A stretch of 17,489 nucleotides of DNA from Gemmatimonadaceae bacterium. GTDB taxonomy: Bacteria; Gemmatimonadota; Gemmatimonadetes; Gemmatimonadales; Gemmatimonadaceae. The notes beneath the pieces are model-generated. The model was not told where the DNA came from and searched no databases. It was given only the letters and a program-made list of their open reading frames with translations. Position numbers and translations under genes: made by a program. The DNA is taken from positions 1 through 17,489 of the forward strand of contig JANXUN010000649.1 in the NCBI GenBank assembly GCA_025356185.1, given 5' to 3'. Each line of letters starts with the position of its first letter. Positions within the stretch are counted from its first letter, which is position 1. Positions 8,043 through 15,938 of the stretch are shown here, one piece after another.

Positions 8043-8063
8043 TTTTAGCAGGCTTTTAGCACC
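8043..8063 (+). promoter_or_regulatory. Candidate response-regulator binding site (11-bp direct repeat), copy 2
   Basis: An exact direct repeat of TTTTAGCA occurs at 8043-8050 and 8054-8061, again with an 11-bp period, between the divergent czcC and czcB starts. It matches the copy in front of the response-regulator gene (4436-4456). The first half-site also lies in the loop of a 6-bp inverted repeat (AGCCTG 8037-8042, CAGGCT 8049-8054), which is not present at copy 1, so the direct repeat is the conserved part. An AT-richer patch, GATTTATCG, starts 15 bases after the second TTTTAG and could hold a weak -10 element for czcB. The remainder of 7994-8151 shows nothing else I can support. Confidence 0.55.
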
Positions 8064-8151
8064 ATCCGCGCCGCGATTTATCGAATGTTCTGATGCGGCA
8101 CACACACGCAACATCAAGCCGCTATGACTCTTTGACGTAACGGTAACTGGT

Positions 8152-9327
8152 ATGTCGGCACAACGCTTTCACGCGAAAATCGCGCGCGCCATGTTGTTGT
8201 TCGTTGTCACAGGCTGCAATCGCGCAGACGCAACTCCGCACGATGGCGACGATGACAATCGCGTCGGCGTTGAGGGCTCAAGGCTGGTGCTTGCCGCATC
8301 AGATCCCAAGGTAGCGATGCTCGCGTCAACCGCCGCCGTGAAGGCTGCGCAGGATTCATTTCGATTGTCTGGGCGACTCGTGTGGAACGAGGATGTGACC
8401 GTCCGCGTGTTCTCTCCGCTCGGCGGACGCGTGGTTCGTGTGTTTGCCAACGTCGGACAGCGAGTGCGCACAGGCGATACGCTCGCGCTCATCGCGTCTC
8501 CAGATTTCGGTCAAGCGCAAGCCGATGAACGCCGCGCGCGAACTGACTTTGCGATCGCCGAACGCACGGCGGCACGCACGCTTGATCTGTTTCAGCACGG
8601 TGTCGCGGCACAAAAGGATGTTCAAGCGGCAGATGCAGATGTTGCGCGCGCGCGCACCGAGCAGGACCGCGCGAGCGCAAGACTCTCGATGTACGGCGCC
8701 GATTCGAGCACAGTTGGTGCCGAATTCCCGTTGCGGGCACCACTGTCAGGCATCGTGGTTGATCGCACAATCACTCCGGGGCAGGAAGTGCGACCCGATC
8801 AAATGTTAGCGAGTGCGCCGCAACTATTTGCGCCACTCTTTGTCGTCACGGATCCGACGCGATTGTGGGCCGTGCTGGATCTCGCTGAACGCGACTTGCC
8901 GTCTGTTCGCGAAGGGTCGCCGGTGGAGTTACGCGCGAGCGCGTGGCCTGATCGCACGTTTGCGGGGCGCATTGTCAGCATCGGTGGCGCTGTCGACCCT
9001 GTAAGTCGCACGGTGAAAGTCCGTTGTTCCGTGGCGAACAATGACGGCGTGCTCAAGGCGGAAATGCTCGCGTCGGCGCGACTACAGTCGTCGACTACGA
9101 CGAGCGGTGTGGCTGTTCCGGCGACGGCGGTTCTGCTCAACGGCGAGGAGCACGTGGTGTTTGTCGATGAAGGTCACGGACGCTTGCGCCGTTCGGCGGT
9201 GCGCGTGGGCATACCGCGAGACGGCATGGTGCCCGTACTGAGCGGCATTGCAGAAGGCGAGCACGTCGTCACTAACGACGTGATTCTGTTTGAACAACTC
9301 TTTCAGCACTCAAGATCGCGCTCGTGA
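8152..9327 (+). CDS. czcB: RND periplasmic adaptor (membrane fusion protein), CzcB/CusB-like lipoprotein
   Basis: The 391-residue product has a lipoprotein signal with lipobox VTGC (Cys22). The first lipoyl half lies around residues 86-118 (FSPLGGRVVRV, VGQRVRTGDTLALI) and a short alpha-hairpin around 119-185. The second lipoyl half lies around 192-230 (LRAPLSGIVVDRTITPGQ), followed by beta-barrel and membrane-proximal domains. This is the order of HlyD/CzcB adaptors that join the inner-membrane pump to the outer-membrane channel. The acidic stretch HDGDDDN (30-36) just after the anchor is short, and the histidine-rich metal-binding extension of some CzcB proteins is absent. The start ATG at 8152 has no strong ribosome-binding site. 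czcA follows after 34 bases. Substrate inference rests on czcA. Confidence 0.9.
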   Translation: MSAQRFHAKIARAMLLFVVTGCNRADATPHDGDDDNRVGVEGSRLVLAASDPKVAMLASTAAVKAAQDSFRLSGRLVWNEDVTVRVFSPLGGRVVRVFANVGQRVRTGDTLALIASPDFGQAQADERRARTDFAIAERTAARTLDLFQHGVAAQKDVQAADADVARARTEQDRASARLSMYGADSSTVGAEFPLRAPLSGIVVDRTITPGQEVRPDQMLASAPQLFAPLFVVTDPTRLWAVLDLAERDLPSVREGSPVELRASAWPDRTFAGRIVSIGGAVDPVSRTVKVRCSVANNDGVLKAEMLASARLQSSTTTSGVAVPATAVLLNGEEHVVFVDEGHGRLRRSAVRVGIPRDGMVPVLSGIAEGEHVVTNDVILFEQLFQHSRSRS

Positions 9328-9361
9328 GCGTGACACACCGCACTTTGATAACGCGCACTGC

Positions 9362-12300
9362 ATGATCAAACGAATTATCGAGTTCGCGCTGCGGCAACCG
9401 CTGTTCGTTGCGCTGATGGTCATTCTGTTCGTTGCGGGCGGCGCGCTCGCTTTTGCGTCGTTGCCGATCGAGGCGTTTCCCGATGTCTCGGACATTCAGG
9501 TGAACGTGATCACACTCTTTCCAGGGCACGCACCCGAAGAGGTCGAGCAGCAGGTTACCATTCCGATTGAGATCAGCCTCGCTGGATTGTCGCACAGCGT
9601 GCGCATGTTTTCGCACACGCAGTTCGGCCTGTCGTACATCGTCCTCACGTTCGACGATAAAGTCACCGACTACTTCGCGCGCCAGCAAGTCCTCGAGCGA
9701 TTGCAAAGTGCCGATCTTCCTTCTGGCGTGCAGCCCGGGCTCGCACCGCTTTCGACGCCGATCGGTGAATTGTATCGCTATCGGTTGCGCGGCGATGGAT
9801 TGAGTTCGACCGACCTGCGCACGATTCAAGATTGGACCGTATCGCGATATCTCAAACTCGCGCCCGGCGTGGCCGACGTCGTGAGCTTTGGCGGTCTGGT
9901 CAAGCAATATGAAGTCAACCCTGACCTGACAAAGTTGCGGCAGTACGGCATTTCGCTTCCACAGCTGTTCACCGCGCTGGGACGGGGAAACGCCAATGCA
10001 GGCGGGAGCTATGTCGAACAAGGTCCGCAGCAATATCTCGTGCGCGGCATCGGCCTGCTCAAATCCGCCGACGACATCGGTAATATCGTCGTGGCCGCGC
10101 GCGGCTCAACACCAATTCTTGTGAAAGACGTCGCGACGACGGTGGTCAGCGCCATACCGCGACAAGGCATCGTCGGACAAGACTCAGTTGACGACGTCGC
10201 GATCGGCATCGTGCTCATGCGAAAGGGAGAGAATCCCTCGGATGTGCTCACAGGCGTGAAGGCTCGCGTCGACGCGCTCAATAAGTCCATCCTTCCCAAA
10301 GGCGTACAAGTCGTTCCGTTCTACGATCGCTCGTGGCTGATCGAAACTACACTACACACCGTCTTCGAAAATCTCGCCGAAGGCGCGATGCTTGTGTCGG
10401 CGATTCTGTTGTTGTTCCTCGGCAATCTGCGCGCGGCGTTGATTGTCGCCGCGATGATCCCGTTGTCACTGCTCGCGACATTTATCGGACTCACGTGGCG
10501 CGGCATCCCGGCAAACCTGCTGTCGCTCGGCGCGATGGACTTCGGCATCATCGTCGACGGTGCCGTAATCGTTGTCGAAAATGTATTTCGACGATTATCG
10601 GAGCAACGCACGGCGCTCACGTCAACCGAACGGCGTGACTTGATCCTTGAAGCAACGGCGGACGTCGGTCGTCCGACGTTCTTCTCGATGCTCATCATTA
10701 TCGTTGCGAACATTCCGATCTTCACGCTGCAGCGTCACGAAGGACGCATTTTTGCACCCATGGCGTGGACGATCACGTCGGCGTTGATCGGCTCGCTGTT
10801 ATTGTCGCTCACGCTTGTGCCGCTGCTCTGCTATCTACTGCTACGCAAGATATTACCGCACGAAGAGAATGCACTGGTTCGCGCGTGCAAGCGCGTGTAC
10901 GAGCCAATACTCAAGAAGGCGCTGGCGGCACCACGACGAGTAATGGCTGTTGCGTTGATCACACTGGCGGTGAGTCTCGTTCTCGCCACGCGTCTTGGCA
11001 GCGAATTTCTGCCCGAGCTCAACGAGGGCACGATTTGGATCAATGTCAATTTGCCGCCCGGCGTATCGGTTACCGAAACGGTGCTGCAATCACGCCGCAT
11101 TCGCGCCGCGTTACGCACGGTGCCAGAAGTCAGCACCGTTGTCTCAAAGGCCGGTCGACCAGAAGATGGCTCCGATCCCAAGCCTCTCAACATGATCGAG
11201 GTGTTTGTCGGACTCACGCCGCAGTCGCAGTGGCGCCCGGGACAAAGCAAAGAAACGCTCATTGCCGCGATGGACGACGCACTCAAAGTCGTGCCCGGCA
11301 TAGAGACAAGTTTCTCGCAGCCGATTCGCGACAACGTACTCGAGAGCATTTCGCAGATTGACGGACAAGTGGTGGTGAAAGTGTTTGGCGACGATCCCAC
11401 GGTGCTGCGAAAGACGGCGCAAGAAGTTCTCGACAAGGTCGCAGATGTACGCGGCGTCACGCGGGCGTACATCGATCGCGCGGGCGAAGTGCCGCAGGCA
11501 CGACTCGACATCGATCGCGCGCGCGCATCACGATACGGACTCAACGTTGCCGACATCGAGGACCAGATGGAAATCGGACTCGGCGGAAAAGCCGCCACTC
11601 AATTATGGGAAGGCGAACGACACTTTAGCGTCGTCGCACGACTCAGTCCTTCAGATCGCGCGCTCACTGCACTCGATCGCATTCTCATCGACACACCTGA
11701 CGGCGCGCGCATTCCACTCTCCGATGTCGCTGACCTGCACGTCAGCAGCGGCAGCATGAACATCAGCCGAGAGAATGGAAGAAAGGTAAAAGCAGTGGGC
11801 GTATTTATTGCCGGACGCGACATGGGAAGCGTTGTAAGAGAAATGCAGGAGCGCGTGAAAACAATCGCGTTGCCGTTGGGCTCCTACGTCACGTGGAGCG
11901 GCGAGTTCGAAAATCAACAGCGCGCGATGTCGCGGTTGGCCTACATCGTGCCGATTAGCGTGTTCCTCATATTCATTCTGCTGTTCAATGCGTTCCGCTC
12001 AGTGAAGCATGCGTTGCTCATCTTGGCGAACGTGCCGTTCGCGATGGTCGGCGGAATTCTTGCGCTACTCGTCACTGGAATTCCGCTCAGCGTGTCAGCC
12101 GCAATTGGATTCATCGCACTGTTTGGGCAATCGGTGTTGAACGGTGTCGTCATGATCACCGTGTTCAACGATATGCGTGCCGCTGGCGCGACGGCGTTCG
12201 ACGCGGTGTGGAACGGCGCTCTGCTGCGCATGCGGACGGTGTTGATGACAGCGCTGCTCGCCATGCTGGGGCTGTTACCAATGGCCCTCTCGCACGGCAT

Positions 12301-12442
12301 CGGCTCGGAAACGCAGCGCCCGCTCGCGGTCGTGATCATCGGAGGGCTGATCTCGGCAACACTGCTCGTGCTCCTTGGACTGCCCGTGCTCTATCTCACG
12401 CTCGCGAATCGCGAGCGCATCTCACTCGGAATTGCGCTATGA
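9362..12442 (+). CDS. czcA: Heavy-metal efflux RND pump (HME family), CzcA-like
   Basis: The 1026-residue product is full length for the family. It has an N-terminal helix (residues 10-34), a periplasmic porter domain, helices 2-6 from about residue 335 (LAEGAMLVSAILLLFLGNLRA region), a second porter half, and helices 8-12 toward the C-terminus. The helix-4 motif GAMDFGIIVDGAVIVVEN carries Asp393, Asp399 and Glu406, the proton-relay acidic residues of divalent-cation pumps such as CzcA. SKAGRPEDGSDPKPLNM is another HME signature. The protein uses the proton gradient to expel metal ions, most likely Zn, Co, Cd or Ni rather than Cu(I)/Ag(I). ATG at 9362 (MIKRIIEFALRQ) is the family-typical start; an in-frame TTG at 9290 lies inside czcB. 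Its TGA overlaps the next gene's ATG (ATGA). Confidence 0.93.
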   Translation: MIKRIIEFALRQPLFVALMVILFVAGGALAFASLPIEAFPDVSDIQVNVITLFPGHAPEEVEQQVTIPIEISLAGLSHSVRMFSHTQFGLSYIVLTFDDKVTDYFARQQVLERLQSADLPSGVQPGLAPLSTPIGELYRYRLRGDGLSSTDLRTIQDWTVSRYLKLAPGVADVVSFGGLVKQYEVNPDLTKLRQYGISLPQLFTALGRGNANAGGSYVEQGPQQYLVRGIGLLKSADDIGNIVVAARGSTPILVKDVATTVVSAIPRQGIVGQDSVDDVAIGIVLMRKGENPSDVLTGVKARVDALNKSILPKGVQVVPFYDRSWLIETTLHTVFENLAEGAMLVSAILLLFLGNLRAALIVAAMIPLSLLATFIGLTWRGIPANLLSLGAMDFGIIVDGAVIVVENVFRRLSEQRTALTSTERRDLILEATADVGRPTFFSMLIIIVANIPIFTLQRHEGRIFAPMAWTITSALIGSLLLSLTLVPLLCYLLLRKILPHEENALVRACKRVYEPILKKALAAPRRVMAVALITLAVSLVLATRLGSEFLPELNEGTIWINVNLPPGVSVTETVLQSRRIRAALRTVPEVSTVVSKAGRPEDGSDPKPLNMIEVFVGLTPQSQWRPGQSKETLIAAMDDALKVVPGIETSFSQPIRDNVLESISQIDGQVVVKVFGDDPTVLRKTAQEVLDKVADVRGVTRAYIDRAGEVPQARLDIDRARASRYGLNVADIEDQMEIGLGGKAATQLWEGERHFSVVARLSPSDRALTALDRILIDTPDGARIPLSDVADLHVSSGSMNISRENGRKVKAVGVFIAGRDMGSVVREMQERVKTIALPLGSYVTWSGEFENQQRAMSRLAYIVPISVFLIFILLFNAFRSVKHALLILANVPFAMVGGILALLVTGIPLSVSAAIGFIALFGQSVLNGVVMITVFNDMRAAGATAFDAVWNGALLRMRTVLMTALLAMLGLLPMALSHGIGSETQRPLAVVIIGGLISATLLVLLGLPVLYLTLANRERISLGIAL

Positions 12443-12945
12443 ACACACGGCAACGTTGGGTACGTACACCGCTCACGCTCGCAACACTCATCATGGTGAT
12501 GGGCTGCGCGTCGATGCATCTCGGCGGCGCGCACGGATACACGCGGCCCTCGTCGTTAGTGGGCGAGTGGATCGATGTGGAGAACACATCGCCTGCCGAT
12601 TCCTCAATCTGGGTGCTGCGTGAAAACGGGTATTTTGCGCACGCGCGATTGCATTTGGTACAAGACGGCAACGGCAGTATGCGCCTTGAGCATCAAGAAG
12701 TGCGCAATGCGTCATGGTATTTCGACGGCACGCTTGGTGATGCGTCGCGTCAATCGCTCTGCTTCTCAAAGCGGCTCGGCCGGTTCGGCGCGGCCTGCTA
12801 TCGATTTACCATTGACACGTTGCGTGAAGTCGCTGGCTCGACAGCGCGACTCGCAGTTCACGGGTATGGCGGCGATCGCGATACATCCGTGCGCGTATTT
12901 GTGTCCCCGCTCTCGAACGGAGAAAAGCACAATAACGAGCGGTGA
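12439..12945 (+). CDS. Small lipoprotein of unknown function coupled to czcA
   Basis: The 168-residue product has an N-terminal basic/hydrophobic signal and lipobox VMGC (Cys23). The mature part is about 145 residues and predicted to be beta-rich (LVGEWIDVENT near residue 40, IWVLRENGYFAHARLHL, then WYFDGTLGD). It has two cysteines spaced in SLCFSKRL...AACYRF that could form a disulfide. I recognise no family, although a lipocalin-like or other small beta-barrel shape would fit. ATG at 12439 overlaps the czcA stop by four bases (ATGA), so it is translated with the pump and probably acts in the periplasm or at an envelope membrane. A longer upstream frame would lie within czcA and destroy the lipobox position. 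Only 10 bases separate its stop from the convergent porin gene. Confidence 0.75.
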   Translation: MNTRQRWVRTPLTLATLIMVMGCASMHLGGAHGYTRPSSLVGEWIDVENTSPADSSIWVLRENGYFAHARLHLVQDGNGSMRLEHQEVRNASWYFDGTLGDASRQSLCFSKRLGRFGAACYRFTIDTLREVAGSTARLAVHGYGGDRDTSVRVFVSPLSNGEKHNNER

Positions 12946-12953
12946 CTCTCGTT
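12934..12953 (+). terminator. Weak hairpin at the end of the czcBA-lipoprotein unit
   Basis: AACGAG (12934-12939) and CTCGTT (12948-12953) form a perfect 6-bp inverted repeat with an 8-base loop, spanning the lipoprotein stop codon and the 10-base gap to the convergent porin gene. Only two or three T residues follow, so this is at best a weak terminator and could be chance. Confidence 0.25.
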
Positions 12954-12955
12954 TG

Positions 12956-14371
12956 TCAGTATTGAAAGTTTAGGCGCATGCCGACGATTTTCGCGGGGCC
13001 TCGATCACGATTGTATCCCGGGTTCCGAATCAATTGAATATCGGGACTCATTTCGATGCGTGAGCCTAGTTGCACGCGATAGTACGCTTCAACGATTTGT
13101 TCAGCGCCATACGTCAAACGCCCGTCACCCAACAGGAAACCGACACCGCCGGCAGAGAGATACTGTTGATGAATCGTCGCGATGTCGTGCCGCACAAAGG
13201 CGGCACCCACGCGGTCGTCTGGTCTTGCCCAGTGTCCGCCGCTCGCTTGGAATCCAACACTCACATGCCGATCGACCTCGGTAAACGCGAACGACTCGTT
13301 CGCTCCGTCGCTGCTTCCCAAACGTGCGAAAAAGCCGGTTTCGCCGAGATCGGCAACTGGCTGCTCGATATTGATCCCCCATCCACTCTTGCTGCGACCG
13401 GGGCGATCGTCAGCGACGATGTCAGGTCGTCCGCCCACGACCGCCGCTTCCGCGAGCGCGGCAGCATAGCTGCCCATGCGCGCATGATTGCGGTACGCCA
13501 ACAGCCGGAGAACAGGAGCATGCCCACCTGGGGGGATTACCGTGAGTTCGACGTTGTCGCCGCGTGCCCACCGCAAGTCAGAATCAAACTTATTTCCGTT
13601 CGCCTGAGTCGGCATTTGGAACGAGCCAAATCGAAGCGACATATGCCGCGATACGAACGCAACCGCCACGCCATTGGTGTATCCACGCGTGTCAGCGGCG
13701 AAATCCCAAGCAGTGTTTTGGAACAACGCCCAGTTCATGAACTGCGATCGCGCACTGTTGGCGTAGCGGTTCAAATCAAACAGATCGCTCGCAGCAAATT
13801 TTCCTGCCGTAATCTCAAACCGGCTCGCGCTCACGGCGCGGCCGATCTGATCAGCACCGCGCGCCAAGGTGTCGATTTCGGCGCCACGACCGAGCGGCGC
13901 AATAATTCGCAAAAATAGGCGCGCCACGTACGGACCGTTGCCGAGATCCGCAGTGCCCGCTCGCAACACGTCGCCATTAGTTACTCCGGCAAGCCCGGTG
14001 GCGTTGCTGACGCCGTGACCGCGCGACATCTCAACATCAAGGTAGCTTTCCACACGCACTTGACGCGCTTCGTCGGCACCCCATGCGAACGGCACTGCGC
14101 CGACATACGCGCCGTAGACGTGACTTAGCGCGTGATCACCGGCGGCTTGGAGGCTGTTCGCTCCGCTGTAAGGGCTGTGAAATGGCGCAAGCCGCTGACC
14201 GATCACGTTGATTTGCGTACCAAGTATTTGCGGTGACCACATCGCCGAACCGGCACTCTGCTGGAGAGCTACGGTGTGCGCGGAATCTGCAGGTGGCTGC
14301 GCAGATGCGGCGATGCTGATCATCGGGATCAGCGCCACCGACGCAATCGAACAGCACGTTTTACGAAACAT
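12956..14371 (-). CDS. OprB-type (carbohydrate-selective) porin
   Basis: The 471-residue product has a signal peptide with likely cleavage after ASA (residue 24) and a C-terminal LNFQY ending in an aromatic residue, as outer-membrane barrels do. Motifs of the OprB family are visible: GTQINVIGQRLAPFHSPYSG near the mature N-terminus, then LFLRIIAPLG, SLRFGSFQMPTQANGNKFD in the middle, WGINIEQPV, and YYRVQLGSRIEMSPDIQLI before the last strands. The family forms outer-membrane channels, in Pseudomonas for glucose and related sugars. The solute here is not indicated by neighbours. ATG at 14371 gives a normal signal peptide; a TTG ten codons upstream (14401) would add an odd cysteine-containing extension. 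No strong ribosome-binding site is visible. It is divergent from mgtE and convergent with the lipoprotein gene. Confidence 0.85.
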   Translation of the reverse strand: MFRKTCCSIASVALIPMISIAASAQPPADSAHTVALQQSAGSAMWSPQILGTQINVIGQRLAPFHSPYSGANSLQAAGDHALSHVYGAYVGAVPFAWGADEARQVRVESYLDVEMSRGHGVSNATGLAGVTNGDVLRAGTADLGNGPYVARLFLRIIAPLGRGAEIDTLARGADQIGRAVSASRFEITAGKFAASDLFDLNRYANSARSQFMNWALFQNTAWDFAADTRGYTNGVAVAFVSRHMSLRFGSFQMPTQANGNKFDSDLRWARGDNVELTVIPPGGHAPVLRLLAYRNHARMGSYAAALAEAAVVGGRPDIVADDRPGRSKSGWGINIEQPVADLGETGFFARLGSSDGANESFAFTEVDRHVSVGFQASGGHWARPDDRVGAAFVRHDIATIHQQYLSAGGVGFLLGDGRLTYGAEQIVEAYYRVQLGSRIEMSPDIQLIRNPGYNRDRGPAKIVGMRLNFQY

Positions 14372-14411
14372 CGAACAGGCGCAGTGAGTGTTGAGTCGCA
14401 AGTCTCATTAG

Positions 14412-14491
14412 CGATGTGCGTGGCGTGGCGTGGCGTGGCGTGAAAATGTACAAGTTAGGCCAGCAGTTTCGCGCCGCAAGCGCGCACATCG
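14412..14491 (+). promoter_or_regulatory. Inverted repeat / possible structured leader upstream of mgtE
   Basis: CGATGTGCG (14412-14420) and CGCACATCG (14483-14491) are perfect 9-bp inverted repeats 62 bases apart. Possible G-U pairs extend the stem on both sides. The enclosed stretch contains the CGTGG array and a small GCGC-CGCAA-GCGC hairpin (14471-14484, overlapping the 3' arm by two bases). The 3' arm ends 15 bases before the mgtE ribosome-binding site GAGG (14507-14510). It could be an RNA leader that senses magnesium or an operator for the divergent promoters. It does not show the known M-box layout as far as I can tell. Confidence 0.3.
14419..14442. repeat. CGTGG pentanucleotide tandem repeat
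   Basis: Four exact copies of CGTGG (14419-14438) are followed by a partial CGTG (14439-14442), in the porin/mgtE intergenic region. Tandem 5-base units can vary in number by slippage and could alter the spacing of promoter elements for either gene. No function is shown by the sequence itself. Confidence 0.8.
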
Positions 14492-14515
14492 TTCACCAAC
14501 TGACTCGAGGCGCCC

Positions 14516-15907
14516 ATGAGCAATACAGTCCAGCAAATTCCCGAGCTGCTGTATTTGTTGCACAAAGATCCGAGTGAACTTGCCGCGGCGTTATCAGGAA
14601 TGCGCGCTGCAGATGTGGCAGACGCGCTGCGGCAGTTGCCGCCTGATGCGAGTGGAAAGTTAATGGCGGTATTGCCGTTCGATTTGGCCGTGGAAGTGTT
14701 CGACGAGCCGGAACTCGCCGAGTATCGATGCGATATCATCGCGCACATGCCGGATGGAACGATCAGCGCGCTCATTGATGCGATGTCGTCGGACCGTCAA
14801 GCTGATCTGTTCCGCGAACTTTCGCACGAAGCGCGTCCGCGTCTGCTCAAACAGCTCGATCCCGTCACGCAAGAATCGCTCGCGCTCCTGCTGAAATTTC
14901 CCGCTGACACGGCTGCGGGCATCATGACAACGGAATTCGTGTCAATGCCAGCAACGTGGACCGTCGCGCAAGCGCTGCAAAACATCCGGGATGTTGGTCG
15001 CGCCAAAGAGACAGTCTACGCGATCTATGTGCTAGATCCGGCGTCGCAGAAGCTTGTGCACGTCGTGTCGTTGCGGCAGCTCATGTTCGCTGAACAAACA
15101 ACACAGCTCGGCGACGTCGGCGAACGACGTGTACCGTTGTCGGTGGCACCGCGAACAGACCGCGAAGATGTCGCGCGCGTTATCTCAAAGTACAATTTGT
15201 TGGCGGTACCAGTTGTTGATGACGGCGGTCACGTGATCGGCATCGTGACGGTCGACGATGTGATCGACGCACTCGTGCGCGAACAAACTGAAGACGCGCA
15301 AAAATTTGGCGGTATGGAAGCGCTCGATATTCCGTACACGCAGATTGGTTTTTGGGGGATGATCGGAAAGCGCGCGGGTTGGCTAACGGCACTCTTCTTG
15401 GGGGAAATGCTCACCGCAACGGCGATGGGCAAATTCGAAGGCGAAATCGAGAAGGCCGTCGTCCTCGCGCTGTTCGTTCCGCTGATTATTAGCTCCGGCG
15501 GTAACTCCGGTTCGCAAGCGACATCGTTGATTATCCGCGCCCTCGCGTTGCGGGAACTCACGCTCAAAGATTGGTGGCGTGTCGCACTGCGCGAGTTGCC
15601 AACGGGACTGACGCTCGGTGTCGTACTTGGCAGCGTTGGGGTAATTCGTATTCTGATTTGGCAGAGTTTTGGTTGGTACGACTACGGCGTCAACTTTCGG
15701 CTGGTCGCACTGACTGTGGGATGCGCGTTAGTGGGGGTAGTAACCTTCGGCTCGATGGCGGGCTCTATGCTGCCGTTTCTTCTCAAACGCCTGGGTTTCG
15801 ACCCGGCGAGCGCGTCTGCTCCATTTGTCGCGACGCTCGTAGACGTCACGGGGCTCATCATTTATTTCGAAGTGGCCACGGCAATTTTGCGGGGATCGTT
15901 ATTGTAG
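14516..15907 (+). CDS. mgtE: MgtE-family magnesium transporter
   Basis: The 463-residue product is close to the usual length. Residues 1-130 form the MgtE N domain (repeated short helices, for example DVADALRQLPPDASGKLMAV). Residues 137-260 form two CBS domains, opening with MTTEFVSMP and ending at GIVTVDDVIDAL. The C-terminal membrane domain (about 285-463) has five helices with the signature GGNSGSQ (328-334) and a pore aspartate in LVDVTGLIIYF (Asp443), which corresponds to the selectivity aspartate of Thermus MgtE. The homodimer is a Mg2+-gated channel in the inner membrane: cytosolic Mg2+ bound by the N and CBS domains closes it. The start ATG has a good ribosome-binding site (GAGG, 5-base spacing). 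Control through the upstream inverted repeat is possible but unproven. It is convergent with the TIGR03790 lipoprotein gene. Confidence 0.95.
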   Translation: MSNTVQQIPELLYLLHKDPSELAAALSGMRAADVADALRQLPPDASGKLMAVLPFDLAVEVFDEPELAEYRCDIIAHMPDGTISALIDAMSSDRQADLFRELSHEARPRLLKQLDPVTQESLALLLKFPADTAAGIMTTEFVSMPATWTVAQALQNIRDVGRAKETVYAIYVLDPASQKLVHVVSLRQLMFAEQTTQLGDVGERRVPLSVAPRTDREDVARVISKYNLLAVPVVDDGGHVIGIVTVDDVIDALVREQTEDAQKFGGMEALDIPYTQIGFWGMIGKRAGWLTALFLGEMLTATAMGKFEGEIEKAVVLALFVPLIISSGGNSGSQATSLIIRALALRELTLKDWWRVALRELPTGLTLGVVLGSVGVIRILIWQSFGWYDYGVNFRLVALTVGCALVGVVTFGSMAGSMLPFLLKRLGFDPASASAPFVATLVDVTGLIIYFEVATAILRGSLL

Positions 15908-15938
15908 TGCGATCAAACGAGCGAAGACGTGTCGACCG

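Noticed and set aside
8037..8057. Hairpin AGCCTG-TTTTAG-CAGGCT followed by T residues, resembling an intrinsic terminator
   Set aside because: No gene ends upstream on the + strand and the stem is absent at the matching site near 4436. The conserved element is the direct repeat, so an operator is the better reading.
9272..10033. 253-codon open frame on the - strand over the czcB/czcA junction
   Set aside because: It runs antisense to two well-supported genes, and its translation is low-complexity and unlike any family.
10831..11598. 255-codon open frame on the - strand inside czcA
   Set aside because: It is entirely antisense to the conserved RND pump, and its Ser/Arg-rich translation has no recognisable motif.
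13070..13918. Long open frame on the + strand opposite the porin gene
   Set aside because: It is fully antisense to a well-supported OprB-type porin, and its product shows no domain and an Arg/Ser-rich composition typical of shadow frames in GC-rich DNA.
14404..14412. CATTAGCG near the porin/mgtE gap as a third copy of the response-regulator half-site
   Set aside because: Only about five of eight bases match, and there is no second half-site 11 bp away.
14402..14515. M-box magnesium riboswitch upstream of mgtE
   Set aside because: I could not find the M-box multi-helix layout or its conserved loops. Only a long-range 9-bp stem and small hairpins are visible, so I report a possible leader without naming a class.
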